Counted from the first letter of the stretch, positions 53,627 to 63,934 are shown. The stretch is 64,000 nucleotides of DNA from Martelella sp. HB161492 (GCF_013184775.1 NZ_JAATVV010000018.1:32745-96744); one strand, 5' to 3'. Numbers and translations are program-made. The notes: generated from the letters alone by a model not told the origin.

Positions 53627-54700
53627 ATGAAAGCTTTGACATCAAACGGAGACGGGCAAGCGGTCGCGCCGTCGGTCTGGCAGCTTCTCGGTGCTGCCAT
53701 ACTGGCAAACCGCCTTGTCATCGGATGGGTCTACTGGGGCGGTTTCTCGCGCCGGTTCATCTATGATCTGAAGAAGATCGACCCGGATTCTCCCGGCTAT
53801 CTTGCCAACAAGCTCGTCCATGCCGCGCCAGGCGTGCCATTTGGCGTTGGTGATATTCTTCACTGGCTGCTCGATCATGGCCTTTTGCTGCATATCTCGG
53901 TGATCGGCTTCAGTCTGGTGGAACTGATGGTCGGTGTCGGGCTGATGCTGGGGCTTGCGACCCGTTTCGTCTCGCTTGTCGGCATGGGACTTTCGGTCGT
54001 GCTGATGATCATCTTCGGCTGGATGGGAACCACCTGCCTCGACGAATGGACGATGGCGGCATGTTCCTTCGCCATGACCGCCGTCGTGCTGGTAACCGGA
54101 AGCGGCCCCTATTCGCTCGACAACCTGATCGTCAAATCCGGCCGGACGGCGCGAACGCCATGGTTGGCCTGGCTGACCAGCGGGCCGCTGCCGCTGTCAC
54201 GCAGCCGCGTGATCAGCATCACCAGCATTCTGGGGCTCGTCGCCTTTGCCTTTACCGTCTTCTTCTACGGCTTCTATTTCGATGCGATCTACAGCCCGCT
54301 CGGCAAGCGCTACAACAATCTCGTACCGCATGTTTCGATGTCGCAGGGCCTGATCTCGGGCGATACGGTCTCGGCGCGGCTCTACACCGATGCGGGCCCC
54401 GATACGCAGGGCGCCTATATCGTCCGCGCCACGCTATCCGCCAAGGATGGGTCGGGCGCGCCGGTCTTCGACCTGGATGCCGCTGATCTCGACAACAAGA
54501 ACATCGTCAGCATCTCCGACAATCGCTTCGCGCCCTGGTCCAGCTGCGCCCAGATCGCCTATGGCATCCGCTGCCAGCTCGGCAGCCAGGCGACGCTCAG
54601 TTTTGCCTTGCCTGATGGTGCCACAGCAAGCGATGGCCTGATCCTGACGCTCATCGATGTCGAGGGAAAGAAGTTCACTACAAACGTTACTGTGCAGTGA
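53627..54700 (+). CDS. fused DoxD-DoxA thiosulfate:quinone oxidoreductase-like protein
   Basis: 357 residues from the ATG at 53627 with AAGGA upstream. The N-terminal 160 residues form a DoxX/DoxD-type membrane domain of four helices with LIGWVYWGGFSRRFIYDLKK, HISVIGFSLVELMVGVGLML and FGWMGTTCLDEWTMA. A further helix follows (about 192-216), then a periplasmic beta domain (about 220-357) like DoxA with the Cys pair in WSSCAQIAYGIRC. In Acidianus the two subunits oxidise thiosulfate to tetrathionate. Its neighbours DsbD and DsbA-like suggest a role in periplasmic sulfur or thiol redox. Substrate is not proven. Confidence 0.82.
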   Translation: MKALTSNGDGQAVAPSVWQLLGAAILANRLVIGWVYWGGFSRRFIYDLKKIDPDSPGYLANKLVHAAPGVPFGVGDILHWLLDHGLLLHISVIGFSLVELMVGVGLMLGLATRFVSLVGMGLSVVLMIIFGWMGTTCLDEWTMAACSFAMTAVVLVTGSGPYSLDNLIVKSGRTARTPWLAWLTSGPLPLSRSRVISITSILGLVAFAFTVFFYGFYFDAIYSPLGKRYNNLVPHVSMSQGLISGDTVSARLYTDAGPDTQGAYIVRATLSAKDGSGAPVFDLDAADLDNKNIVSISDNRFAPWSSCAQIAYGIRCQLGSQATLSFALPDGATASDGLILTLIDVEGKKFTTNVTVQ

Positions 54701-54716
54701 GTTCTTACGCGCTTAC

Positions 54717-54744
54717 GAGGTCCGCTCGGCAACAGGCGGCCCTC
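54717..54744 (+). terminator. possible terminator after the DoxD-DoxA gene
   Basis: GAGGTCCGC (54717-54725) pairs with GCGGCCCTC (54736-54744) with one mismatch, followed by AATTTCCTGTTTT. It is 16 bases after the stop codon. Confidence 0.5.
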
Positions 54745-55027
54745 AATTTCCTGTTTTCTGGTCTATGTGCAGAAACCCACGGCGGGAAGGGGAACCTTTG
54801 CCGAATTGGGCGACTCGAATTGTAAATGCCGAATAGTCGTGTGATCGATTGAAACGAACGCGCAATTTGATGGAATCAATCGGCGGGATTTGCTGAAGCA
54901 CGACGAGCAAGTGAAATGGCCTTCATCTTAGGAAAGTGGTGAGATGACCAGATCGCGGGATATTGGATCTGGAATTTCTGAAATTGGCGTGAAGTGTCGT
55001 TCCGCCCTCAGCCGCAAGCGGTTCCGT
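54745..55027. other. gene-free stretch between doxDA and kdpE
   Basis: About 280 bases between convergent genes. No supported gene, repeat or regulatory element was recognised. Confidence 0.35.
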
Positions 55028-55708
55028 TTACCCATCGGCCAGGCGATAGCCAATGCCTGGCTCGGTGAAGATCCAGCGAGGGTCGGCGGCATCGTCGCCC
55101 AGCTTGGCGCGTAGCTGTCGGATATAGACGCGCAGATATTGCGTATCGTCCGTGTGAGCCACGCCCCAGATGGCTTTCAGGATCATATCTTGTGTGACGA
55201 GCCGGCCGCGATGGGTTGCAAGCAGCCAAAGCAGATCAAACTCTTTACGTGTAAGATTGAGATCTTCATCCGCAAGTGTCGCCCGCCGCTCGGCCCGATC
55301 GATTGAAAGTGCACCGAGTGTGATCGTGGCGCTGGCCGCATCCTCGGCATGATCACGCAACAACCCCCGCAGCCGGGCAAGGAGCTCGGCTGTCGAAAAT
55401 GGCTTCGTTACATAGTCCTGCGCGCCGGCATCGAGCGCTGCGATCTTTCCGTCTTCGTCAGAACGGACCGAGAGAACGAGAACCGGCACCCGTGTCCATT
55501 CGCGTATCGTTTTCAGCACGGTGATGCCATCCGCGTCCGGCAGGCCCAGATCAAGAATGATGGCCGCCGGGTTTTCCCGGGCAGCGGCAGCCACTCCGTC
55601 ACGAGCGGTTGCTGCGGTGAACACCAGATGCCCTTCCGCCTCAAGGGCCACGCTCAGAAAACGGCGGATTGCTGCCTCGTCATCGATAATCAGAACACGC
55701 GCGCTCAT
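55028..55708 (-). CDS. kdpE: potassium-responsive response regulator KdpE
   Basis: 226 residues from the ATG at 55708, which overlaps the kdpD stop by ATGA. The receiver domain shows ARVLIIDDEAAIRRFL, phospho-acceptor AIILDLGLPDADGI and the Lys in DYVTKPFSTAELLAR. The C-terminal winged helix includes LNLTRKEFDLLWLLATHRG and ends YRLADG, as usual for KdpE. It activates the kdp operon when external potassium is low. A sequence resembling the E. coli KdpE site lies upstream of kdpF. Confidence 0.94.
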   Translation of the reverse strand: MSARVLIIDDEAAIRRFLSVALEAEGHLVFTAATARDGVAAAARENPAAIILDLGLPDADGITVLKTIREWTRVPVLVLSVRSDEDGKIAALDAGAQDYVTKPFSTAELLARLRGLLRDHAEDAASATITLGALSIDRAERRATLADEDLNLTRKEFDLLWLLATHRGRLVTQDMILKAIWGVAHTDDTQYLRVYIRQLRAKLGDDAADPRWIFTEPGIGYRLADG

Positions 55709-58383
55709 TCTGGGGTCCCCGTTCTCGCGATTGGCAGCCTGAAGGCAATGCATGCGCCATTTTGCGGAACGGCACTGGCGCTGATCGTGCCACCATGGGC
55801 TTCTACAATTCCACGGCAGATAGCAAGACCCAGGCCCGCGCCGGCGGGTTTCCCGTCGCCCTGAGTAGCGCGCCAGAACATGTCGAAAACCCGGTTTTCC
55901 TCGCCAGCAGGAAAGCCCGCCCCCTCGTCCTGAATCGCGATCTCGATCATGCCATCAGTCACTTGTGCTGCCACTTCAATCGGGGCGCCAACGCCGGAAT
56001 ATTTGGCGGCATTGTCGAGAATATTTACGAAAACCTGTTCGACCAGAATAGGGTCGACATCGACGGGCGGAAATTCGTTTGGAATATCAATTTTGAGCGG
56101 ATGATCCCGTAATGGCCCGCGAAGCCGCTGCCGTGCGGCCCCGACAAGTTCGCGCAGATCTGTCGGGCTCGTGCGCGGCTTCAGTGCGCCATGCCCAAGG
56201 CGCGTCATGTCAAGGAGGTTTTGAATATAGCGATCGAGCCGCTCGCCTTCGTCACGGATTGTCGTGATCAGTATGGCGCGCAAATTATCTGTGAGGATCT
56301 GGTTCTCAAGGCTTTCCGCAGCGCCGAGAATTGATACGAGGGGTGTGCGAAGATCATGGCTCACCGAAGAGAGTAACGCTGTGCGTAGCCGCTCGGTCTC
56401 TGACGTAACGCGGCTTTGGGCCAGATCATCCGAAAGACGGATCCGCTCAAGAGCGAGCGCCACCTGATCAGCAAGAGCGTCGGCGAGTTTGCGCTCTTCG
56501 GTTGCGATTGTTTCTCCCACTTCATTGCGGATGCCAAGCACGCCGATGCTTTTTCCGGATGCCCTGAGAGGCAGAAACAGCCAGTCCGTTGCTGGAAGCG
56601 TTGCAGACCCCCGTCCCGCAGCCTCGCTGTGATCGAAGGCAAAGCGCGCCGCAGTCAGCTCGCGGGCGGCAAGCGTCGTCTGCATCGGTTCGGCTCCGGC
56701 GATGTCCAGTGGCCCTGCGCGCCCGTTTTCAGGAGGCACGAGCACCATTGCCTCTCCTCCGATAACTGCCGAGACGTGATGAACGGCGACTTGAATAACC
56801 TGGTCGAAGGAGGCTGCCGTCGTTGCCTGGCGTGAAAAGTCATAAAGTTTGGCCGTCCGTTCGGCTGCAGCCTTTTGGGCAATTACCCGTTCGCGCAATC
56901 TGGCCGCCAGATTGCCTGTGAGGATTGATGACACAAGCAAAAGCACCAGCGTCAGTAGCTGCGTCCGGTCGAAAATCCGGAGGGTGTAAAGCGGATCGGT
57001 GAAGAAGAAATTGAAACAGAGAAAGGAGAGGCCGGCAGCAAGGATCGCCGGCTTTCGTCCCATGCGCGCTGCGATTGCGACCGTCGCCGTCATGAAGAGC
57101 AGCGACAGGCTGCCTGTCGGGAAGAACGGCTGAAGACCGGCTGCCAGTCCGGTTGTCGTGACGACCGTTGCCAGCACAATTCCAGGACGGAAAACGCTCA
57201 ACGGCCCCCCAGGCGGCTTCACGCCAGATGCGTGCTGCACGGTTTCGTCGCCTTCCGACATCAGCGTCAGTTCAAAAGCATCTGCTTCGTTCAGCAACCC
57301 CTGATAAAGCCGTTCGTGCATTGTGGGCTGAAAACGGTGCCAAAACGGACGCTTTGCTGGCGGGCGCGGCAATAGAATCCGTCGGACGTTTTCGCGTCGC
57401 GCCAGTGCAATCACCTCAGCGGCTGGATCTCGGTCGACTTCGAGGAGCGAGACGCGGGCACCGAGTTGTTCAGCCAATCTGAGTGCATTGGCACCTGCGC
57501 CATGCCGGTGCGGTCCCTCAAGAGAGGAAACCCCGATTGCCAGCCACTCCGCCCGAGCCCGATCGGCAGAGCGTTTGCCGGCGCGCACAGCATCTCGGCC
57601 TGCCATGTCTTCCGGCAGAATAACCAGGATGCGCTCCTGCGCTGGCCAGGGGCCATCGATGGCATGGTTCGCCATGTGATCCTGAAGCTGTCGATCGATG
57701 CGATCTGCGGCGGTGCGCAAAGCGAGTTCTCGAAGCGCTGTCAGATTGCCTTTGGCGAAGAAGTTTGCGACCGCACGGGCTGCCTGATCCTCGATATAGA
57801 CTTTTCCAGCACGCAGGCGCGCGATCAGTTCATCCGGGGGCAGGTCAATCAAAGCGATCTCATCTGCCTCGGACAAAACTTTGTCGGGAACCGTTTCGCG
57901 CACTCTGACGCCGGTTATGCGCGCCACCATGTCGTTCAGCGTCTCGACATGCTGAACATTGAGTGTGGTATAGACGTCGATTCCGGCATCGAGTACGTCC
58001 TCGACATCCTGCCAGCGCTTCTCATGCCGGCTTCCGGAAAGGTTGGAATGGGCAAGTTCGTCGATCACTGCCAGATCCGGCGCGTAGGCGATTACGCCAT
58101 CGACGTCCAGCTCGTGCAGAATGCGGCCGTTATGGAAAAACGGTCGCCGCGGAAGCACATGAAGATCCCGCAGCATCATTTCCGTTTCAGTGCGGCCATG
58201 CGTTTCGACGAGGCCGACAACGACGCGAACGCCAGATGCCGCCAACCGCGCCGCAGCGTCCAGCATCGCGTAAGTCTTGCCGACGCCAGGGGCCGCGCCG
58301 AGGAAGATCTTCAGTCGCCCGCGTCCTTCCCGGCGCGCGATGTTCAGCAGCGCCTCTGGGCTCGGCCGCCTTGCATCCACCAT
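55705..58383 (-). CDS. kdpD: potassium sensor histidine kinase KdpD
   Basis: 892 residues from the ATG at 58383 (GAGGACCAAAGC before it). The KdpD N-terminal domain with Walker-like GAAPGVGKTYAML, a universal-stress-like domain (about 245-365), four close membrane helices (about 395-490), a GAF region, the phosphoacceptor His in SVSHDLRTPLVSIL and ATPase boxes NILDNAAKYS and GAGLGLAICRG are all present. It autophosphorylates under potassium limitation and passes phosphate to KdpE. It lies 10 bases after kdpC. Confidence 0.95.
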   Translation of the reverse strand: MVDARRPSPEALLNIARREGRGRLKIFLGAAPGVGKTYAMLDAAARLAASGVRVVVGLVETHGRTETEMMLRDLHVLPRRPFFHNGRILHELDVDGVIAYAPDLAVIDELAHSNLSGSRHEKRWQDVEDVLDAGIDVYTTLNVQHVETLNDMVARITGVRVRETVPDKVLSEADEIALIDLPPDELIARLRAGKVYIEDQAARAVANFFAKGNLTALRELALRTAADRIDRQLQDHMANHAIDGPWPAQERILVILPEDMAGRDAVRAGKRSADRARAEWLAIGVSSLEGPHRHGAGANALRLAEQLGARVSLLEVDRDPAAEVIALARRENVRRILLPRPPAKRPFWHRFQPTMHERLYQGLLNEADAFELTLMSEGDETVQHASGVKPPGGPLSVFRPGIVLATVVTTTGLAAGLQPFFPTGSLSLLFMTATVAIAARMGRKPAILAAGLSFLCFNFFFTDPLYTLRIFDRTQLLTLVLLLVSSILTGNLAARLRERVIAQKAAAERTAKLYDFSRQATTAASFDQVIQVAVHHVSAVIGGEAMVLVPPENGRAGPLDIAGAEPMQTTLAARELTAARFAFDHSEAAGRGSATLPATDWLFLPLRASGKSIGVLGIRNEVGETIATEERKLADALADQVALALERIRLSDDLAQSRVTSETERLRTALLSSVSHDLRTPLVSILGAAESLENQILTDNLRAILITTIRDEGERLDRYIQNLLDMTRLGHGALKPRTSPTDLRELVGAARQRLRGPLRDHPLKIDIPNEFPPVDVDPILVEQVFVNILDNAAKYSGVGAPIEVAAQVTDGMIEIAIQDEGAGFPAGEENRVFDMFWRATQGDGKPAGAGLGLAICRGIVEAHGGTISASAVPQNGACIAFRLPIARTGTPE

Positions 58384-58393
58384 GCTTTGGTCC

Positions 58394-58972
58394 TCAGTTT
58401 TTTTGAACTGGCGCGTCCACAGCCACCTTGTCAAGCGCCAGATTGAGTGCGAGCACATTCACTCGTGCCGTGCCGTAGAGACCGAAAAGCGGCCTTGCTA
58501 TCGATCCGTCAATCAAGCTGTCGACCTCTGACTGTCGAAGTCCGCGGGCGGTGGCAACGCGTGCGGCCTGGTTCCGTGCATTTTCGACGGAAATGTCGGG
58601 ATCAAGCCCTGAGGCGGATGAGGTGACTGCGTCGATCGGGGCGTTAGCATTGTTAGCCTCACGGTATGCGGCGCGGCGCTTTGCGACCTCAGCAACGAGT
58701 GTTGCTGAACTTGGACCGAGATTGGACGCACCAGCCGCCGCCGCATCATAATCAACGGCGGATGGTCGCGGATGAAAATAGCGGCGGCCTGAAAAGGACT
58801 GGCCGATCAGAGCCGAGCCGACGACACGGCCGTCAGCGACGAGAAGGCTTCCCTGGGCGCTGTTTCTGTTGATGACACCGGCAAGACCGGTCATCGCAAG
58901 TGGATAGCCAAGCCCTGTCAAAGCCGTCATGATGAGCGTAAAGCCAAGGGCCGGGCGGATCAGAGTGAACAT
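58394..58972 (-). CDS. kdpC: potassium-transporting ATPase subunit KdpC
   Basis: 192 residues. A single N-terminal helix (about 8-30) and a soluble domain with QSFSGRRYFHPRPSAVDYDA, SASGLDPDISVENARNQAAR and VNVLALNLAL, all characteristic of KdpC. It stabilises the KdpA-KdpB complex. The gene is 12 bases after kdpB. Confidence 0.95.
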   Translation of the reverse strand: MFTLIRPALGFTLIMTALTGLGYPLAMTGLAGVINRNSAQGSLLVADGRVVGSALIGQSFSGRRYFHPRPSAVDYDAAAAGASNLGPSSATLVAEVAKRRAAYREANNANAPIDAVTSSASGLDPDISVENARNQAARVATARGLRQSEVDSLIDGSIARPLFGLYGTARVNVLALNLALDKVAVDAPVQKN

Positions 58973-58984
58973 GTTGTTTTCCTT

Positions 58985-61009
58985 TCAGGCCAGGCCGAGC
59001 GCGCTCACAGCCAGATCAATGAGCTTGATGCCGACGAAGGGAGCAATGAGGCCGCCAAGACCGAAGATCATCAAATTTCTGCTCAGCAGGGCCGCAGCAC
59101 TTTCCGGTCGATAGCGAACGCCACGAAGCGCAAGCGGGATGAGCGCAACGATGACCAAAGCATTGAAGATGACGGCTGATAAAATGGCACTCTCGGGACT
59201 TGAGAGACGCATGATGTTCAAGACCGCAAGCCCCGGAAATGCGGCCGCGAAAATGGCCGGCAGAATCGCAAAATACTTTGCCACATCGTTGGCGATTGAA
59301 AATGTCGTCAAGGCGCCACGAGAGATCAAAAGGCCCTTTCCGACCATTACGATCTCAATCAGTTTTGTCGGATCACTGTCGAGATCGATCAGGTTGGCTG
59401 CCTCTTTGGCTGCAGACGTACCGGAGTTCATCGCGACGCCGACATCAGCCTGAGCCAATGCAGGGGCGTCATTAGAGCCGTCACCGCACATCGCCACGAG
59501 GCGCCCGCCCGCCTGCTCCTTGCGGATGAAATCCAGCTTCATTTCGGGCGTCGCCTCAGCAAGAAAGTCATCGACACCGGCCTCAGCGGCAATTGCTGCT
59601 GCGGTCAGCGGGTTGTCACCCGTGATCATCACCGTGCGAATGCCGATACGGCGCAGCTCGGCAAAGCGTTCACGAACGCCGGGCTTGATGATATCCTTCA
59701 GATGAACCGCACCCAGAATACGCCTGTCCTCGGCCACGATAAGCGGTGTACCGCCAGAGCGGGCAATGTCTTCAACAGCGGCTCTGAGCGTTTTATCCAT
59801 TGCGATGCCGGTAAAGCGCTCCACCGCGTCAATCGCACCTTTGCGCAGCTGTCGTCCGTCGATGTCAACGCCGGAGAGCCGTGTGCTGGCAGAGAAGGCA
59901 ACCGGAACACCGCCTGTGGCAGCCCCACGGTCCAGTCCGGGCATTTCCAGTTCTGCGAGGGTTATGATCGACTTTCCTTCCGGTGTGTCATCAGCAAGCG
60001 AGGATAAGAATGCGGATCTGATCAGCGTCTGCGTCGAGACACCGGGGGAGGCGATGAATTCATTCGCCATCCGGTTGCCGAATGTGATGGTGCCGGTCTT
60101 GTCGAGCAGCAATGTGTCGACATCGCCGGCCGCTTCAACGGCGCGACCCGACTTGGCGATGACATTGGCGCGCACAAGCCGATCCATGCCGGCGATGCCG
60201 ATGGCTGACAGCAGCCCGCCGATCGTGGTCGGGATCAGCGTCACGAACAAGGCGCCAAGGGTGATGACCGGAATGATCAGGCCATAATAGCGGGCGAATG
60301 GCTCAAGTGTGACCACAACCACGAGGAAAATCAGGGTCAGGCCGGCAAGCAGGATGTTGAGCGCGATCTCATTCGGCGTCTTTTGCCGCTCTGCACCCTC
60401 AACCATGGCGATCATCCGGTCCAGGAAACTCTTTCCCGGTTCAGCAATAATGCGGATGACCAGGCTATCGGAAATGATGCGGGTCCCGCCGGTCACGCCC
60501 GAGCGGTCACCACCTGATTCACGGATAACGGCTGCACTCTCGCCGGTGATGGCACTTTCGTCGACTGAGGCTGTGCCGGCGATCACTTCCGCATCGGTTG
60601 GAATGATGTCGCCCGCTTCCACCAGAACCAGCTGGCCGGCTTTCAAGCCATCGGAAGCGACCAGACGCGGATTGGGGTCATCGATATCAGCCAATAGCTT
60701 CACCATGGTCTTTGCTTTGGTGGCGCGCAGACTGTCGGCCCGTGCTTTGCCGCGACCTTCGGCGAGTGCTTCGGCAAAATTCGAGAACAATACGCAGACC
60801 CATAGCCAGAAGGTGATCTGAAGATTGATGCTGGCGCCGCTCGCTCCAGATAGGAGATCGCGCAGCGAAAGCAGCGTTGTCATGGCGGCGACAAGAGCGG
60901 TCACCAGGATGACCGGATTGCCAGCCAGCGCCCTGGGAGATAGCTTCCGTATGGATGCAATTGCCGCTGATCGGTAGATCTCGGAGGACCCGGTTTCGAA
61001 AGAATTCAT
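58985..61009 (-). CDS. kdpB: potassium-transporting P-type ATPase subunit KdpB
   Basis: 674 residues from the ATG at 61009 (GGGGAA upstream; a TTG 15 bases earlier is less likely). P-type ATPase motifs: phosphorylation site [13 protein letters not shown], actuator [10 protein letters not shown], hinge [18 protein letters not shown] and the KdpB-specific helices. It hydrolyses ATP to drive potassium uptake through KdpA. Confidence 0.96.
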   Translation of the reverse strand: MNSFETGSSEIYRSAAIASIRKLSPRALAGNPVILVTALVAAMTTLLSLRDLLSGASGASINLQITFWLWVCVLFSNFAEALAEGRGKARADSLRATKAKTMVKLLADIDDPNPRLVASDGLKAGQLVLVEAGDIIPTDAEVIAGTASVDESAITGESAAVIRESGGDRSGVTGGTRIISDSLVIRIIAEPGKSFLDRMIAMVEGAERQKTPNEIALNILLAGLTLIFLVVVVTLEPFARYYGLIIPVITLGALFVTLIPTTIGGLLSAIGIAGMDRLVRANVIAKSGRAVEAAGDVDTLLLDKTGTITFGNRMANEFIASPGVSTQTLIRSAFLSSLADDTPEGKSIITLAELEMPGLDRGAATGGVPVAFSASTRLSGVDIDGRQLRKGAIDAVERFTGIAMDKTLRAAVEDIARSGGTPLIVAEDRRILGAVHLKDIIKPGVRERFAELRRIGIRTVMITGDNPLTAAAIAAEAGVDDFLAEATPEMKLDFIRKEQAGGRLVAMCGDGSNDAPALAQADVGVAMNSGTSAAKEAANLIDLDSDPTKLIEIVMVGKGLLISRGALTTFSIANDVAKYFAILPAIFAAAFPGLAVLNIMRLSSPESAILSAVIFNALVIVALIPLALRGVRYRPESAAALLSRNLMIFGLGGLIAPFVGIKLIDLAVSALGLA

Positions 61010-61027
61010 GATGTTTCCCCGCAATTT

Positions 61028-62713
61028 TTAAAAGGTCTGGCCAAGGGTGACCGACACCTGTTCGGCGATTGGGCCGAGTGACAGGACCGGGAAGAAGGTG
61101 AGTGCGCCGAGGATCAGGATGGTGCAGATGAGCAGAAGGATGAACAGCGGGCCATGGGTCGGGAAACTGGCGGCCGATGTCGGTATGCTGCGCTTGACGG
61201 CGAGCGATCCGGCAATCGCCAGCATCGGGACGATGATGGCGTAGCGGCCAACAAGCATCAATATGCCGAGGGCCGTCGTCTGCCATGTGGTTGCTGCCCC
61301 AAATCCGGCGAATGCCGAACCGTTGTTGCCGACGGCGGATGAATAGGCATAGAGGATTTCGGAAAGGCCATGCGGTCCCGGCGCTTGTACCGAAGCCAGT
61401 GCAGCCGGCACCACCGCTGAAACAGCGCCGCCGATGAGAATGCCCAGAGGCATTGACAGAAAGGCGATGATTGCGAGGGTTACTTCCTTTGCCTCGATCT
61501 TGCGCCCGAGATATTCCGGCGTCCGTCCGACCATGAGCCCGGCAAGAAAGACGGTGAGGACGACATAGAGAAGCATGCCGTAGAGCCCGGCCCCGACACC
61601 GCCGAAGATTACTTCACCGATCTGCATGTTGATGAGCATGACGAGGCCGGAAAGCGGCATGAAACTGTCATGCATTGCGTTGACCGAGCCATTCGACGCC
61701 GCCGTTGTCGCTTCAGCCCAGAGTGCGGAAAGTGCTGCGCCGAAGCGCATCTCTTTGCCTTCAAGGTTGGCCCCAGCGCCCAGCAGGGGATTGCCGGCAA
61801 GTTCGGAGAAATGGATGATCAAAAGCCCGGTCACCAACAGGATGCCCATGACGACGAAGAGCGCGATGCCTTGACGCCGGTCGCCGACCATCCGGCCGAA
61901 AAGAAAGGTAAAGGCGGCCGGGATAAGAAGGATGGCGAAAGTTTGCGCAAGGTCGGAGGTTACATTCGGGTTTTCAAAGGGATGCGCCGAGTTGACCCCG
62001 AAGAAGCCGCCGCCGTTCGTCCCCAGCTGCTTGATTGCAATTTGGCTCGCTGCAGGACCCCGAGCGATGACCTGTTCGGCGCCTTCAAGCGTGTGGACAT
62101 GAACAGCACCGAGAAGCGTTTGCGGAACGCCCTGAAGCACAAGAAACAGGCCGAGCACGATCGAGAGTGGCAACAGAATGTAGAGGATCGAGCGGGTCAT
62201 ATCGACGAAGACATTGCCAAGTCCCCGGCCAGTACCACCGGCGAAGCCCCGGATAACGGCAACACCGATTGCCATTCCCGTCGCAGCCGAGAGAAAGTTC
62301 TCAACCGTCATTCCTGCCATCTGCGACAGATAGGACAGCTGAACTTCACCGGAATAGGCCTGCCAGTTGGTATTGGTGACAAAACTCACGGCAGTGTTGA
62401 AGGCGAGGGCTGGAGCCATGGCCCCGATGCCGTCTGGATTGAGCGGCAGGAGATGCTGGAACCTGAGGATCGCGTAGAGTGCCAGAAAGCCCGTAAGATT
62501 GACTGCGAGCACGCTGAGGGCATAGCTGCGCCAGCCCTGGCTGCTCTCGCGATCAACCCCGCAAAGACGATAGATTCGATTTTCAAGAGGGACGAGAACA
62601 AAAGAAAGCGCATTGTTCTCGCCGGAGAAGACTTTTGCCATATGCGCGGCAAGCGCCCATGCGGCAACAGTCAGAACGACTGCAAAAAGAGCAAAGCCGA
62701 CGAGGTCACCCAT
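61028..62713 (-). CDS. kdpA: potassium-transporting ATPase channel subunit KdpA
   Basis: 561 residues with about ten membrane helices. Selectivity-loop segments are [34 protein letters not shown], a later [20 protein letters not shown] and [19 protein letters not shown]. It is the potassium channel-like subunit of the Kdp pump. Its start lies inside the last codons of kdpF. Confidence 0.96.
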   Translation of the reverse strand: MGDLVGFALFAVVLTVAAWALAAHMAKVFSGENNALSFVLVPLENRIYRLCGVDRESSQGWRSYALSVLAVNLTGFLALYAILRFQHLLPLNPDGIGAMAPALAFNTAVSFVTNTNWQAYSGEVQLSYLSQMAGMTVENFLSAATGMAIGVAVIRGFAGGTGRGLGNVFVDMTRSILYILLPLSIVLGLFLVLQGVPQTLLGAVHVHTLEGAEQVIARGPAASQIAIKQLGTNGGGFFGVNSAHPFENPNVTSDLAQTFAILLIPAAFTFLFGRMVGDRRQGIALFVVMGILLVTGLLIIHFSELAGNPLLGAGANLEGKEMRFGAALSALWAEATTAASNGSVNAMHDSFMPLSGLVMLINMQIGEVIFGGVGAGLYGMLLYVVLTVFLAGLMVGRTPEYLGRKIEAKEVTLAIIAFLSMPLGILIGGAVSAVVPAALASVQAPGPHGLSEILYAYSSAVGNNGSAFAGFGAATTWQTTALGILMLVGRYAIIVPMLAIAGSLAVKRSIPTSAASFPTHGPLFILLLICTILILGALTFFPVLSLGPIAEQVSVTLGQTF

Positions 62714-62810
62714 GCTGACCTCCTCGGCTGTTTCCCTGATTGAAGAGTGTCCGTATAAGGAAAATAAAGGTGACTGCTGTCACCGCTAGCCCAAGAAACA
62801 AATCGAACAT
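62706..62810 (-). CDS. kdpF: KdpF-like small membrane subunit
   Basis: 34 residues beginning [20 protein letters not shown], one hydrophobic helix followed by a polar tail. KdpF is about 29 residues in E. coli and sits just before kdpA. The stop overlaps the kdpA start by eight bases. The tail ([11 protein letters not shown]) is longer than usual. Confidence 0.75.
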   Translation of the reverse strand: MFDLFLGLAVTAVTFIFLIRTLFNQGNSRGGQHG

Positions 62811-62818
62811 GGCGGGCC

Positions 62819-62902
62819 TCAGAGACCATCAATGAGGCTGATCGATAGCGCGAAGGCGGCAAAACCAGTCATACCAAGGACCAGATAGATGAGATCGGAC
62901 AT
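62819..62902 (-). CDS. tiny membrane peptide upstream of kdpF
   Basis: 27 residues, MSDLIYLVLGMTGFAAFALS plus a short end, essentially one membrane helix. AGGAG lies seven bases before the ATG and the stop is eight bases from the kdpF start, so it is probably the first gene of the kdp operon. Similar peptides appear before kdpF in some alphaproteobacteria; function unknown. Confidence 0.6.
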   Translation of the reverse strand: MSDLIYLVLGMTGFAAFALSISLIDGL

Positions 62903-62913
62903 GGCTAAACTCC

Positions 62914-62928
62914 TGTCAGTTGCTGACA
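62914..62928. promoter_or_regulatory. palindrome just before the first kdp ORF
   Basis: TGTCAG-TTG-CTGACA, a perfect 6-bp inverted repeat with 3-base spacer, 12 bases upstream of the first kdp start codon. It may be an operator or a leader hairpin. Confidence 0.4.
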
Positions 62929-62978
62929 AGGTGTTGCCTCCGCGAGCCGTAAAGTTGCCATGCTGAAGATCGGGCAAT

Positions 62979-62997
62979 GGCGTAAAATTCGCATAAA
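62979..62997 (-). promoter_or_regulatory. candidate KdpE-binding site
   Basis: On the minus strand TTTATGCGAATTTTACGCC resembles the E. coli KdpE target TTTATACTTTTTTTACACC as I recall it, agreeing at 14 of 19 positions. It lies 77-95 bases before the first kdp ORF, a plausible activator position. Confidence 0.5.
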
Positions 62998-63089
62998 GGC
63001 GAGCGGGGAAGCTGAGCCGGTATTGGGCATTGCCAAGTGATTTTAGGGTGTTGTCACATTCAGTTTGTCAGGTCGGGCAAGGACCCAAG

Positions 63090-63740
63090 CTCTGGGAATT
63101 TTAGGCGATGCATGACGCAACTTTCCATGCGTCGAACGCTTCAGGGCGGTGGTAGCGAATTGCTTGATCTTCCCGGTGGCGCGACGGCACTGAAAAACAA
63201 TTGCGGGTGGCAGGGTGCATTGAGATGAACCGTTGCAAGGCTCCCGGCGATCGATGTCCCTGCATGGTTCGTTCCCGCTTTCGAAACGGCAGATGGCTAT
63301 TCTCAGCTCGATTGTTGAGACCCTTGTGCGACCAATGGTCAAGGCTTGGCGCCACATCCGCCTTTGCTGCACCATAGGAGCGAAGCCTGTCGGTGATGAT
63401 CCGCTTGGGAACTAAGCCATAGCGCTTCATCAGCGCCACCAGCAGGCGCTTGGCCGCCCTTTTGTCACAGCGCTTCTGCAAGATTTCTTCGAGAACAAAG
63501 CCATGCTGATCAACCGCACGCCAGAGCCCAAAACTTTGCTCCAGCGACGGACTGTCTCCTAGGAAACGTCGATACCACGCTCAAGCAGCATTTCCTCAAC
63601 TTCACGCAGGCTCAGATTGAACCGCAGGCAAAGCCACACCGCATGCTGGCTGGCAAATACGCGAAGCGGGCGACAGGACCTGGAGCGCGCGGCTGAAAGG
63701 TCCGGCGCGGTCGTTGCCGTTTCCGGCGTGTCGAGATCTG
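63090..63740 (-). pseudogene. degraded IS6-family transposase
   Basis: Minus-strand reading: NLSLREVEEMLLERGIDVS, then an in-frame TAG where a Tyr is usual, then ETVRRWSKVLG joined directly to LWRAVDQHGFVLEEILQKRC. About 50 residues of the normal protein, including the first catalytic Asp, are missing at this joint. The rest continues with RIITDRLRSYGAAK and HKGLNNRAENSHLPFRKRER. Nonsense codon and deletion make it inactive. It differs in sequence from the IS6 fragment at 48.2 kb. Confidence 0.8.
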
Positions 63741-63893
63741 GTCTTTGAGCGATGCTGAAGGTGAGAATTTCGGGCAGGCCGCGCCATAGCTCGTTCGTGT
63801 TCCTGCCGGCGATGATAGTCTAGCGGCCGGGACTGCATCCGTTTGCATAACGGTCGATATGTTTTGACATGCCGACTACGGGGCATGCCGCAG

Positions 63894-63928
63894 AACCGCC
63901 CGGCGGAGCCGGGCGGTTTCGCTTTCCT
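63894..63928. terminator. strong hairpin terminator
   Basis: AACCGCCCGGC (63894-63904) and GCCGGGCGGTT (63908-63918) form an 11-bp stem with a 3-base loop just beyond the stop of the minus-strand gene at the window edge. The T-rich side (TTTCGCTTT) is on the plus strand, so it may work in both directions. Confidence 0.65.
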
Positions 63929-63934
63929 GAGTGC

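Noticed and set aside
48225..63740. The two IS6 remnants as halves of a single split element
   Set aside because: Both carry an N-terminal transposase region and their sequences differ, so they come from different elements.
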